DNA of 64,000 nt from Icerya purchasi (Eukaryota > Arthropoda > Insecta > Hemiptera > Monophlebidae): contig CM077115.1 of assembly GCA_039619475.1 (NCBI GenBank), positions 42,976,685-43,040,684 of the forward strand, in the 5' to 3' direction. Shown here one piece after another: positions 1 through 10,186 of this stretch. The position numbers were made by a program, and so were the translations under genes. Below the pieces are notes generated by a model that did no database searches, had not been told where the DNA came from, and worked only from the letters and a program-made list of their open reading frames with translations. Every line of letters begins with the position of its first letter. The first letter of the stretch is position 1.

Positions 1-371
1 GATTTGAAATACTTTTGGGCTTAGTGCTGAAAATTCTACAGAACTATCATCATTTAATTCAAGAACAATTTAATTTATTGAAAAAGAACGGGGGGTACTA
101 CCCCCCACAATAGAAATAAAGTTCTCTCCAAAGTTTAATTTTTCGATTGCGGTTACAAAAGAATATCCTTAAATTTCTTTTAAAGTTACGGAATTTTTAT
201 TCCCGCATTCTACAACTTATCTATGTAAGGAAGTTTTTTCAATCTGGATTTTAATCGAAAATGATAAACAACAGTGCCTAAAAAAAAGAACCTTGATCAA
301 GAACTTCGAGTTGCTCTAATCAAATATCGAACCGAATGTGTGTTCATTAAAATATTCGGCGCATTAACTAG
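1..371. other. AT-rich flank, no gene seen
   Basis: No open frame with recognisable coding similarity and no terminal repeat was found here. The stretch contains only A/T-rich sequence and short homopolymer runs and ends where the LINE-derived frame begins. Confidence 0.5.
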
Positions 372-729
372 GAAAAACGCTAAAAGAAACTGGATTGAGA
401 ATAAATCTAGAAAAAACGAAGGTTGTGAAATATAAAGAAGATGAAGAAAATGACATAAATATTAATTTAGAACAAGATCTCCTAGAAACGGTAAATACCT
501 TCGTATATTTAGGGAAGAAATTTACAACGAGGATAAACAGCCATGCCGAAGAATTCAAAAGAAGAATACAACTCGGAAAGATAGCGTTTAGTAAAATGAA
601 GAAGATTCTACAAAGCAAAATCAGTCCAGCGAACCAAGCTTGGCCTTTAACAAAAGAATTGATGGATAAGATCGGAATGGCAGAAAGATAAATGGACCGT
701 GCGCTGCTGGACGTAAGGCTAAAAGACAA
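372..729 (+). pseudogene. LINE reverse transcriptase C-terminal fragment
   Basis: This is a decayed tail of a non-LTR retrotransposon polyprotein, downstream of the RT catalytic core. The frame reads an RT thumb-like segment with the LINE motif TFVYLGKKF followed by EEFKRRIQLGKIAFSKMKK, which matches the usual YLG...RRI.LGK.AF.K pattern of insect endonuclease/RT LINEs. After a small deletion it continues as WPLTKEL and then, past a stop at about 690, as MDRALLDVRLKDK, equivalent to the family's RAMERAMLGVSLRD segment. It ends abruptly at about 729, where the palindromic element begins. The 5' part with endonuclease and RT palm is absent. Seen: motifs and order. Inferred: APE/RTE-like type. 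Confidence 0.75.
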
Positions 730-730
730 A

Positions 731-1590
731 ATTTTTATTGTCTTCGAATGGATGAAAGAAAATTAGAACAATATTCTAACAAGGAAAGTACACGAGTTGT
801 CAGACGCTGATTTTGATGAAATTTTGATATGTTGTAGTAGAGAATAAAAAAAATATTACATAGGTGTTTTTTTTCTTAATCGGCCCATGTGCAGTTTCAA
901 CGGATGAAAACTAGCCCTAAAGTTCACACCCGAAAATCGTTTTTTCCTAAATATCTCGTCTTCAACCCTATATTTTTTTATGAAACAAAATGGAAATTAT
1001 TACTCGTGCAAAGGACAAATAATCCACAGTGATTTAAGCAGTGGAGTTGCATCCCCGATTTTCTAGGGGGTGAAAACACCTTTTTCTGGTCATAATTATG
1101 GAATAAAAAGTTATAAAATAACATAAAAAAATAAAAAAAAAAAAAACATTTTTTAACACACACAATTAAAAAATAAAGTTGACGTGTTTCGGCTTTTCAT
1201 GAATTTCACCCTTAAAGGGGGTAAAGCACCTCTTACAAGAAACATCAATAAATACATGTATCGAGTAATCCAATTTCGTAAAAAACTTTTGTATGTAAGG
1301 GTTTTTAAGGTCGCTGATTATGAATTCGTCATCAGATTTTGTTAATTCGAAATGGCAGACAAGAAAGTCTTAATTTTAATGACAAGTTTTATATGAGGAT
1401 TTTTGAGGTCGCTGAATACGAATCTGTTATCAATTTTTGAAAATTCAAATTGTCCTGTGCTTTATAACCACGCAGCCCCAAAAAACCTCTAAAACCCATA
1501 CAAGCATTCAGCCTGTATTTTTTTAAACCAACAAACCCCAAACTCCTAAACCCCAGTCAGGTAGAAAGTCCTGTTTTTAAACCGATAAAC
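731..1590 (+). repeat. Left inverted arm of the 2.1 kb palindrome
   Basis: It pairs with 2150-2873 and is longer than its partner because of an internal direct duplication of about 105 bp (GGTCGCTGATTATGAATTCG against GGTCGCTGAATACGAATCTG). Confidence 0.8.
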
Positions 1591-2149
1591 CCCAAACAGA
1601 CTGTTTTGATTAAAGTTATAACGAGCCAAATGAACGCCACCTTCCTCGACCAGCCAATGTTAAAAGTTGAAGATGTTTATTTTTAAAAATGTTGAATATT
1701 ATATTTCAGATTCCCGCAGATTTATTGAGCATGATAGCAGTACGAATTATATCTATAATAGTATTAATACAATGTTTACTAGTTTATTGATTGTGCGAAT
1801 TAGTATGAAATGTTTTGATTTAATCATTGAATGTAATTCTCCTAATGTATAAGGGGTTCATTCTAAAAAAAAAAAAAAAAAGTTATTATATTACTAATTA
1901 ACTTTGGTCACTTCTTAATTTATTTTTCTTATTATTTTCATAAGAAGAGAGTGATTCCCATTAATAAATCGATAAAGAAATAAATAAATACATAAGTTAA
2001 ACCGTATCGATAATTTTTTAAATAAGTAAATTATAAGAACGATTTTCCAGTATACCACAATGAATAGGGCCTTTCGTCTGCCTGCAGTTGCGGTTTTAGT
2101 CATAGACAATCGGCCTGTCTGATGTTTAGAGGTTTGAAGTTGTATGGTT

Positions 2150-2873
2150 ATAACGCACAGGCCTCTGGCCTGTCTGAGGTTTAGGAATATGGAGTTTGTT
2201 GGTTTAAAAAAATACAGGCTGAATGCTGGGGCTGCGTGGTTATAAAGCACAGGACAATTTGAATTTTCAAAAATTGATAACAGATTCGTATTCAGCGACC
2301 TCAAAAATCCTCATATAAAAGTTTTCTACGAAATTGGATTACTCGATACATGTATTTATTGATGTTTCTTGTAAGGGGTGCTTTACCCCCTTTAAGGGTG
2401 AAATTCATGAAAAGCCGAAACACGTCAACTTTATTTTTTAATTGTGTGTGTTAAAAAATGTTTTATTTTTTATTTTTTTATGTTATTTTATAACTTTTTA
2501 TTCCATAATTATGACCAAAAAAAGGTGTTTTCACCCCCTAGAAAATCGGGGATTCAACTCCACTGCTTAAATCACTGTGGATTATTTGTCCTTTGCACGA
2601 GTAATAATTTCCATTTTGTTTCATAAAAAAATATAGAGTTGAAGACGAGATATTTAGGAAAAAACGATTTTCGGGTGTGAACTTTAGAGCTAGTTTTCAT
2701 CCGTTGAAACTGCACATGGGCCGATTAAGAAAAAAAACACCTATGTAATATTTTTTTTATACTCTACTACAACATATCAAAATTTCATCAAAATCAGCGT
2801 CTGACAACTCGTGTACTTTCCTTGTTAGAATATTGTTCTAATTTTCTTTCATCCATTCGAGGACAATAAAAAT
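2150..2873 (-). repeat. Right inverted arm of the 2.1 kb palindrome
   Basis: It is the reverse complement of the left arm with few differences over the outer 400 bp, suggesting recent origin or arm-to-arm conversion. Confidence 0.8.
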
Positions 2874-3750
2874 AATATTCGCTTTATATATGGTACTTTT
2901 AATTCCGGTAACAATTAATTTTTAACGATAAAACCCGTCTTCTTGGATATAGGTTCGGGTTTTCATATTGAAATATGCAACTCCGGTTTATTTCCGTATG
3001 CTTTTGATTAATGGTCGAAAATCATCATAAAATCGTATTTTAACAGGGAGAATATATTACAGTATCGTTGCTAACTTTAAACTTCATCGACATAATAGTT
3101 CTCGAGAAGCTGCTGGAAATTCGTGAGATGCCGTATGAGTTCGATTATTCTCTTTCCTTTCGAACCGATTAGATCGGTAATATTACGAATTCCTTCGCAA
3201 AAAATGCATTTCGTGATCCGACCGGAACACCGATTATCTACGTGCTCATCTTCTCCACGCCGCACTTCTTATATGCGCCTTTATAGTAATCAGGAACGTG
3301 ACACATCTACTTTGAACAAACAAATACAACTCTCCGCAGAAAAACAAAAGAAGGCCATAACAGAAACAGAACTATTCGGAAAAAAGATTCCACTTCGTTG
3401 TTAACATGACTTCCCTAAGTAACAACCTCTTAATCGATTTTATTACACAAAACCTAACCTATCATACCGTACAACTGTTCTTCCATGTGTATCGTAATAT
3501 GTTTTTAATCTGTACGAAAGGATATACACTCTCTATAGCCGCAAAACATGACGATTGCCAAATGTCTCGTTAACCGACAAAACTCTGAATAACGTTTCAG
3601 TTCCGGTTAACCTTTTTAATCTTGACGGCATTTTTATTTAAATTTTTACCTAATATTTCAGCAGTTTCAAGATCGATATTAATATTAAAATTAAAAATAG
3701 TCCATTTTCTTCTGTACATCAATATAAACAAACATAAAAACAGCCGAAAC
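2874..3750. other. No supported gene
   Basis: A 62-codon minus-strand frame at 3077-3265 has two Cys-x2-Cys-like positions (TKCIFCEG) and a 93-codon plus frame overlaps it. Neither resembles a family I recognise, and no splice context decides between them. Confidence 0.4.
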
Positions 3751-3926
3751 AGAAAATATCTAATAATTCACCGAATATACTTATGAAATTACTAAATTTA
3801 CAATAACCGACATATTCCGAGTCACTTACTCTATAATCGCGATTACTGATTATAAACGAAACATGTCGCTTTTTGTAAATTTAGTAACTTCATAAGTATA
3901 TTCGGTGAATTATTACATATTTTCTC
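3751..3926. repeat. Short hairpin MITE-like element
   Basis: The left arm at 3751-3820 (core TTCACCGAATATACTTATGA) is the reverse complement of 3861-3926 (core TCATAAGTATATTCGGTGAA). About 45 bp pair almost perfectly and similarity continues inward through GCGACATGTTTCG against CCGACATATTCCG. The loop is about 40 bp. Size and form fit a MITE or a solo foldback; no coding sequence is present. Confidence 0.8.
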
Positions 3927-6698
3927 TCTTGTCGTTTTTTTTATATTCATTTATAGCTTTAAGAATACCGATGAAGGTTACTTCAAAAATAATGTTTTCT
4001 GCAAACGTTTATTATAGTTTTGATTAGTGTTCAGTTTAGAATTACAAGTATCGTATTCAACGCTGTCTTTACTTTCAACAGCGTATAGTCTGTACTACTA
4101 CTAATATATATGTCTATAATCGGACTACCTGAACCGATGTTAACAGGCTTAATATTATTATTACTACTATCCCTAGATTTTATCGAAATTTTATTAAATT
4201 TACCACAAATAACAATAAATATATCTCCTTCATCGCTACTCTACGTTTATTAATTTCTGAAACAAAAAATATTAAGGCACTTCTTACTATTGAAAAAATA
4301 AATAAATAAAATAAAACATAAGTGATAACATCAATAAAAGCAAGTACTTTAACAAAAAAAATATTGATTCTTTCTTAGTATTTTTCCGATTTGAAGTTTG
4401 AAAAAATTTGTGCCAATCTCGTGACATTTTAAGAAAGGTAACCTCGTGGCTTAAAATTCGCCTTTAAAATGATTTAAGAAGGTTTTTCGAAGATCGCGTG
4501 TGAATATATTACGCATCGTGTACACAATCAGTAAAAACGGCATACACGGCTCACAATTTTTAGTAACCCATTTTTTTTCTACATTTATTATTACCATTTT
4601 TGCAAGTATGCCACAAATTGCGTGTCCCTTCTGGTGCACTTGGTATATTAAAATAAAACTAGATATTGATTTTTTCCTTCTATGAAATAGTTTTAACAAT
4701 CTCGATTGTGGATAGAAACCAAAACTTAAAAAAAAGTTCTAACGTGATGAAAAATACGAGCAGTGTTTTTTTTCTTCTTTTATTATCAAAACAATTACTA
4801 AGAATAAGAATATCGTACAGCAACGCTTTTACGTGTTAAAAATTGCCCGAAAAAATGTTGCGCTTAATTTTTGGCAATTTCGCCTTCCATCACCTTTTTG
4901 CAAAATTCTGTAGAAACTAAATCCATTTACTAATAAAACACGTACCTCCATTATTAATAAGGGAATTTCCTTAGAATTCACCACGCGTGAAATAAACAGC
5001 GCTGCATCGTATATAACTGTGCAAAATGACAACGACTCTCTATCTACTATTTTCAAGAGATTAATGGAAGAAAAAAAAATATATATATACTTTAAGCATA
5101 CAGATGTATGCACATTTACCGGAACATTGCATGAAAACAACTTCAGAATAGAAAGTTAGTTGGTTAAACAACAACGAGACGATCTCAAATAAATATTTAA
5201 AAAAAAAGGGAGGGAGATGAAGGAATATCTATTTTGAATTTAGTGTTATATAAATATGTAAATTATGAGAGTATTTTTAACTCAACGGTAAAATAATATT
5301 AAGCGCATAAAATTTCATACTCAACTGACCAGTACCCAATAAAACTAGATGTATTTTCAAAAAATAATACAAAAGAATTACGAGTAAATTAAAACTGACC
5401 TTTAAGTAACAATAATTAATAAACAGGTGGATTTATAAATTAAATACCGATGTTTAAAAAAAAACATTCGAATAAAAGTAAATGAACTTCTCCTACCATC
5501 AATGAATAAAGTATATAAACGTTAAAAAAATGTATTTTGATGTCGAATAATTGATTGAGAAATTACGCATATTCTAATTACGCTTTTCAAAATTGTTACG
5601 TATCAATATGTCTTAACGCGTTATAGAAGTCACCACTATACGTATCAGAAAGTGTAAATCATTCAGCAGAGTAAAATTTTTGTTCAAAATTATTATAATA
5701 TAAACGATTACGTTGACAGAATTTTTTTTTCCTTAGTCGATAAATCTCTTGACTATTTTTCATACTGAATATCTGTTTCGGATTTCAATTCTACTATTTT
5801 TTATATAGTTATACAGTTCTGCAGTTCTACACGTATATATTACTCTGATAAATCTGGAAATATTGCATCCAGATTTATCGAACCGTATGAACATGGATAA
5901 TCACGATTTTTGTAAACTGTTTTCATTCTCGATTAAATGGGGTATTACATTTCCGTACGAGGTAATTTATTATTTCTTTATAAATTTTATTATTTTTATA
6001 ACTTTCACAGAATTAATACCGAATTGTTTGAACTACACGCGCATCTTGTAAAACCATTTCGCTTTGAGATTTTATATACCCGGTTTTTAAATTATTATTT
6101 GCATATAATTTTTTGAAAGGTTATTATTTTTGGAACACCGCGATTTTCAAGCCCCGGTACTCTTTTTCATATTTTATAGTAGCATCTACTAATGTAATTG
6201 TTAATTTACTCGAAATGTACTTCTTGCGAACATTTCTCGCCAAATATAGTTTACTAATTCTCATACACACTTACCCTCACTATGTTACGGGACCTCCACT
6301 TCGAGTATGGCGGTAGTATATTTTTTAGCTGCCCGTAAGCTACTTTTAATTTTGAACATAAGATCTAATTATTCTCCAGTTAACTTCACTATTGAATTTA
6401 ATATATATCGGATAGGCTGATAAATTTCTGGTTATGAATTTTTGAAATATGCCAGTATATTTCATTACGGCTTGGCGACTTGCATACAGCTAGTTCACCA
6501 CGAAATAACTTTATGCTAATCTCCGCCTTAGAGTATCTGAATTATTTTATATATTTTTATTTTAAACAAATTTTATTCATCTAATATTCTCGCTTCTATA
6601 TTTATTTTATACTTAAAATACAAGCAAAAATTGTTCAAAAAATTATTTCTCTGCTTAAAAAATTATATATAAAAATGTATGTATGTGTATTATGTATG

Positions 6699-6700
<2 letters not shown>
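3927..6700. other. AT-rich sequence without a supported gene
   Basis: Frames of 60-103 codons at 4451-4699, 4829-5140, 5863-6051 and 6113-6316 show no recognisable motifs and are surrounded by stops. The 4451-4699 minus frame contains a Cys-rich NCEPCMPF segment that could be a relic, but I cannot assign it. Confidence 0.4.
5847..5879. repeat. Perfect 12-bp stem hairpin
   Basis: GATAAATCTGGA at 5847-5858 is followed by a 9-base loop and its exact complement TCCAGATTTATC at 5868-5879. No U-run or gene is adjacent, so a role as terminator or RNA element is not supported. Confidence 0.6.

Positions 6701-6748
<48 letters not shown>
6701..6748. repeat. (TA)n microsatellite
   Basis: An uninterrupted alternating TA tract of about 48 bp. 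Confidence 0.95.
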
Positions 6749-6751
<3 letters not shown>

Positions 6752-6950
6752 CCTTTTAATTACACGATTAAAAATTATTAAAGAATTAATAGTCGCAATT
6801 AGGATTTTGCGGAAAGCGACCCATTCTATTATTACTTCGTTTTGTGTAGCTTAAGACTTCTGCGGTCGGACAAAAAAATAGTCCAACTCATCTGATAATG
6901 CTAAAGTCGTTGAAATTTCTCTATTCGATTAGAGCAACTGTGTGCGTTCA

Positions 6951-7343
6951 CAGGGCCGTGCCCAGAATGGGGAAGGGTGAGTTGAATTTTTTTTTTACAT
7001 ATTTATTTTATAAATACGAGTAACAATACATTTTTCACTAATATGTATACTATTAATAATTTCCATCATTTTGATTTATGTATTAATAATTTACATAAAT
7101 GGATTTAATAAAAATTACTTATGTTATTGATTATACTCGTAATAAAAAATTTTGCATAAAATATTAATGAAGTACCCAAAAAAATATGGAGCATATTTTT
7201 TCTTTTTTCTTTTAAAGGTAAAAACACCCTAAAAAATCATGAATATTTATTTTAAATTTTTGGTTTTTTTCAGATTTTTATGTATTTATAATAATTATTT
7301 CAGTTCTAATGAGGGGTTGCCCCCCCCCCGTGGGCACGGCCTT
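6951..7343. mobile_element. hAT-type MITE, copy 1, with 8-bp target duplication
   Basis: The element starts CAGGGCCGTGCCC and ends GGGCACGGCCTT, an inverted pair. It is flanked by the perfect 8-bp duplication TGCGTTCA at 6943-6950 and 7344-7351. Eight-base duplications and CAG-initiated termini are typical of hAT transposition. The 393-bp body is AT-rich with no ORF. A second copy lies at 22330-22734 and shares the body, including a TATGTATTAATAATTTACAT segment and the subterminal G/C-runs. Confidence 0.88.
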
Positions 7344-7351
7344 TGCGTTCA

Positions 7352-7915
7352 GTAGCCTGTATTTTCAAAACACAATATCGTGTAGCAGAAAAAAATGAAA
7401 AAGAGTTTTATACAACTAAAATAAGTTAAAACAATTTCGACAAGAAAAACAGATTTATAACTGTAATTTTAAATTATTCGAAACAATATAACTCCCGTGA
7501 TCATGAAGCGTTGTCTTCGAAACGCGTCGGGGTATTTGATAAATTAAATAATTGTTTTAAAGTGATGTTTAAAATTAATTACTGTACAACATAAAAGAAG
7601 CAATGAGTGAAATAAACAGACATAGTGCTAGAAGTAATAAACATGTACAGAATAAATATTTTCAAATTTCTGGTAGCCACTAAAAGTACTGATTACTTTA
7701 AATTCATTATAACCACTATACCAGTGAATTGAAATTCATGTTTAATCTATCACTAAATCGGGATACTGAAAGTTAGTTTATACCATGATTAAATGAAAAT
7801 TTAGCCAGAAAATCGACACACCGCTAAAAACATTAGCGAATAAACCAGTTCAGCCCGGAACAAACAAGTCTGACTTGTACACGTATATACAAAAATACAA
7901 ATTTTTAATTATTTA
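7352..7915. other. No feature recognised
   Basis: Non-coding AT-rich sequence between the hAT MITE and a LINE fragment; no repeat or frame of note. Confidence 0.4.
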
Positions 7916-8394
7916 AACTCATCATCATTTTGTGCCGACCGTAACGATCGTGGCTACATCTTTTCCAGCCCATACGATTTTCTGTTCTTCTTATAATTTG
8001 GTGAATTGGTTCTTGGTATAAATTATGTATCTGGTCTATCCATCTCATTGGGCATCTCCCCGGAGGTCGTTTGCCATCTGTTTTCCCTTATATTACTAGT
8101 TTTTCCAAACTATCGTATTCTGTCCTCATGATGTGTCCGAAATACTGCATTATTCCCCAACCGCATAGTTACGACAACCTCATTCAAGATAGATTTGTTG
8201 GTACGCTTTGCCGTCCAAGGAACGCCAAGTATTCTTCTCCATATCCACATTTCCAGACTATCTATTCTTTTCTGATCCGCTTTTCTTAACGTCCAAGTTT
8301 CTGCACCGTATAGCATTATAGGATACATTAATGGCTGTACTATCTCTATTTTAGTTGTTTTTGTTATGTCATGACTACTTAAGCTTAAACTCAA
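7916..8394 (-). pseudogene. LINE polyprotein C-terminal tail, 3' end
   Basis: Read on the minus strand, the frame gives QPLMYPIMLYGAETWTLRKA, then FEMW-like SLEMWIWRRILGVPW and a SILNEV segment, the C-terminal tail of insect endonuclease/RT LINEs (YGSETWTL...EMWCWRRML). A frameshift at about 8150 moves the following FGHIMR-like and GKRPPGRCPMRWIDQI segments into another frame. The LINE ends at about 7917 in ATGATGATG on its own strand, consistent with short tandem repeats at the 3' ends of RTE-like elements. The endonuclease and RT core are missing. It is independent of the fragment at 372-729. Confidence 0.82.
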
Positions 8395-9309
8395 AAATAG
8401 GCAGTTATAAATTGGGCGATATACAAAAAGGCTAGAAAGCAGAAAAACAGTTATTGTAATAATTCACATTACATTTTCATTTTAAGGTTTTTTATCTGTC
8501 TTCTCAGCAACTGAACCGGACACAAGTAACTCTGAACATGGATTAATAATAACCCTATTAACTAATGTCATAAGGCCGGTGATATTCGAAACACTATCAT
8601 GTTTATTTCAATTCATTCAGCAGTATGCTTAAAACATCCTATTTTTGGGAACGAAAATAAATTCGTAAGAGTCATCTTATAATTATTTCTTTGAATTTTC
8701 TTAATGAACTAAATTTTTTTTCTAACATCTCTTCACTTACTTAATTTTGTAAGTAATCGGTAAATTTCACCCTGTTTCAGAATCGTCTTATTAGTGCTTA
8801 CTATAATTTATTCGTTCAAACATTAACGCTGCATTTCTAAAAACTGTGTTCCTATTTTTCAATATTCTTTTTTCGCTGTTATCATTTTCATTCATTTAAT
8901 AGCACAGTCAATTATAAGTCAATTATAATATCACATATGTGAGGGTTTATACATAAACATACACACTTGAACTATATAATAGAAAATCAAAACATTTGCA
9001 ACCACCACGAAGTATGCAGTTTTACACCCATTCACGTTGCACACGTAATTACCATGAACCCACTAGACCTACACAACAGGAATGTACGAAAAGATGAAAT
9101 CACAATCTTCAGAACCGAGAATAGCATTATTAAGGGCGGGGTAAGGTTTTTAAACTTTTTTTGCATTTTTTTTTTTTTTTTTTTTTTTTTTGATTAATAT
9201 ATGACATCTCAAGAATATTGTGTCAAAATTTCACATCGATAGAAGCAAAATTAACAGAGTTATGAGCATTTGAACGTCTCTGGTTCCAGGCCGCTTCTCT
9301 GCACCTGTT
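8395..9309. other. Non-coding, with poly(T) tract
   Basis: No supported gene. A run of T from about 9167 to 9191 follows a G-rich GGGCGGGGTAAGG segment at 9136; this may mark one edge of the Mutator-like element, but no matching terminus was seen downstream. Confidence 0.35.
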
Positions 9310-10186
9310 CGGCAAACAATATGTAAAGCAAATAATTTACAAGATACATCAGAATTGACCGTAACAGATGACGGAACGTGGAAAAAAAAGAGGATTCTCT
9401 TTGCTATTTTTCATTGCTTCTCTGACTGGATATCATACTGGAAAAGTAATCGATATTCTGGTAAAAAGATCTCACTACCACAATTACAAAACTTGGCAGA
9501 GCAAATTAGATACTGCTGGGTATGAAACGTGGTATGAAGAGCATGTGAATAGCGGAAAATGCAAAGCCAACCACACTAGACTATACGGAAACATGGAAGT
9601 ATCATCAATTATAGAGATGTTTCAACGTTCGTTAAAAAATCTCGGCGTGAAATTTAATAATTACATTGGAGATGGTGACTCGAAAAATTACAGTAAATAA
9701 AGAATGTATAGGCCATGTACAAAAGCGAATGGGAACTCGTCTGTGTGGAATAGTAAAAACCAGTGTAGTAGATACAGAAACTAAGACCGGAAAAACAGTA
9801 AAAAGAAAAAGCCTTTCTGGCGGAAAGCTTACTGCTAAAATAATTGACAAACTAACTGTATACTATGGTTTAGCTATTCGACGCAATCACGATTCTGTAG
9901 AGAAAATGAAAAATGCCATTTGGGCAACTTATTATCACTATAACTCAACAGACGAGAATCCACAGCACGAGAAATGCCTGAGCGGCGAAGATTCATTTAT
10001 GAGGACTTAAGCAAGGACGAACTTCTGCAGCGCTGTCTTGGAGAATTTCCTCAAAACAACAATGAGAGCCTCAACCAGCTTATTTGGAAAATTTCTCCAA
10101 AATCAATGAGTAATACATCAATCATTGTGGAAATTGCATCTCATGTAGCAGCATGTATATTCAATGAAGGCTGTTTCGCTTTGTAG
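9310..10186 (+). pseudogene. Mutator-like transposase, broken
   Basis: The frame resembles the metazoan Mutator-like transposase domain often annotated in insect and cnidarian genomes. From about 9310 it reads LTVTDDGTWKKRG, GYHTGKVIDILVK, SIIEMFQRSLKNLGVKF and YIGDGDSK (an acidic motif expected in the catalytic region), then ECIGHVQKRMGTRL, KLTVYYGLAIRRN, IWATYYHYNSTDENPQH and, last, PIYEDL-like YEDLSKDELLQRCLG and NNNESLNQLIWKISPK. The reading frame changes near 9690, with loss of a short segment, and again near 9985, where some tens of residues between DENPQH and YEDLSKDE are deleted. A stop follows at 10184. No terminal inverted repeats were identified. Not functional; family assignment is from motif recall. 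Confidence 0.78.

Larger units (their letters stand above)
731..2873. mobile_element. Palindromic foldback-type element with long inverted arms
   Basis: The left arm (about 731-1590) and right arm (about 2150-2873) are reverse complements over most of their length. The same 60-residue conceptual translation, containing PPRKSG and LHCLNHCGLFV, appears on the minus strand at 978-1163 and on the plus strand at 2444-2626, which demonstrates the inversion. The outermost matching bases are ATTTTTATTGTC at 731 and its complement near 2873. The left arm carries a diverged direct duplication of about 105 bp (around 1290-1460) that is single in the right arm. The unique core, about 1590-2150, has no convincing gene. 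No target duplication was recognised. Foldback (FB-like) is the best description; a non-autonomous DNA transposon with very long TIRs is the alternative. Confidence 0.8.

Noticed and set aside
978..1163. A conserved 61-codon protein duplicated at 2444-2626
   Set aside because: The identity comes from the palindrome arms; the residues are low-complexity F/Y-rich and there is no independent coding support.
3077..3265. Minus-strand 62-codon ORF as a zinc-finger exon
   Set aside because: Two cysteine pairs are suggestive, but no family match, no clear splice sites and no neighbouring exons were found.
5847..5879. Hairpin as a transcription terminator
   Set aside because: There is no U-run, no upstream gene, and the context is eukaryotic.
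8071..8289. 72-codon plus-strand ORF
   Set aside because: It is the reverse-strand shadow of the LINE tail MLYGAETWTL segment.
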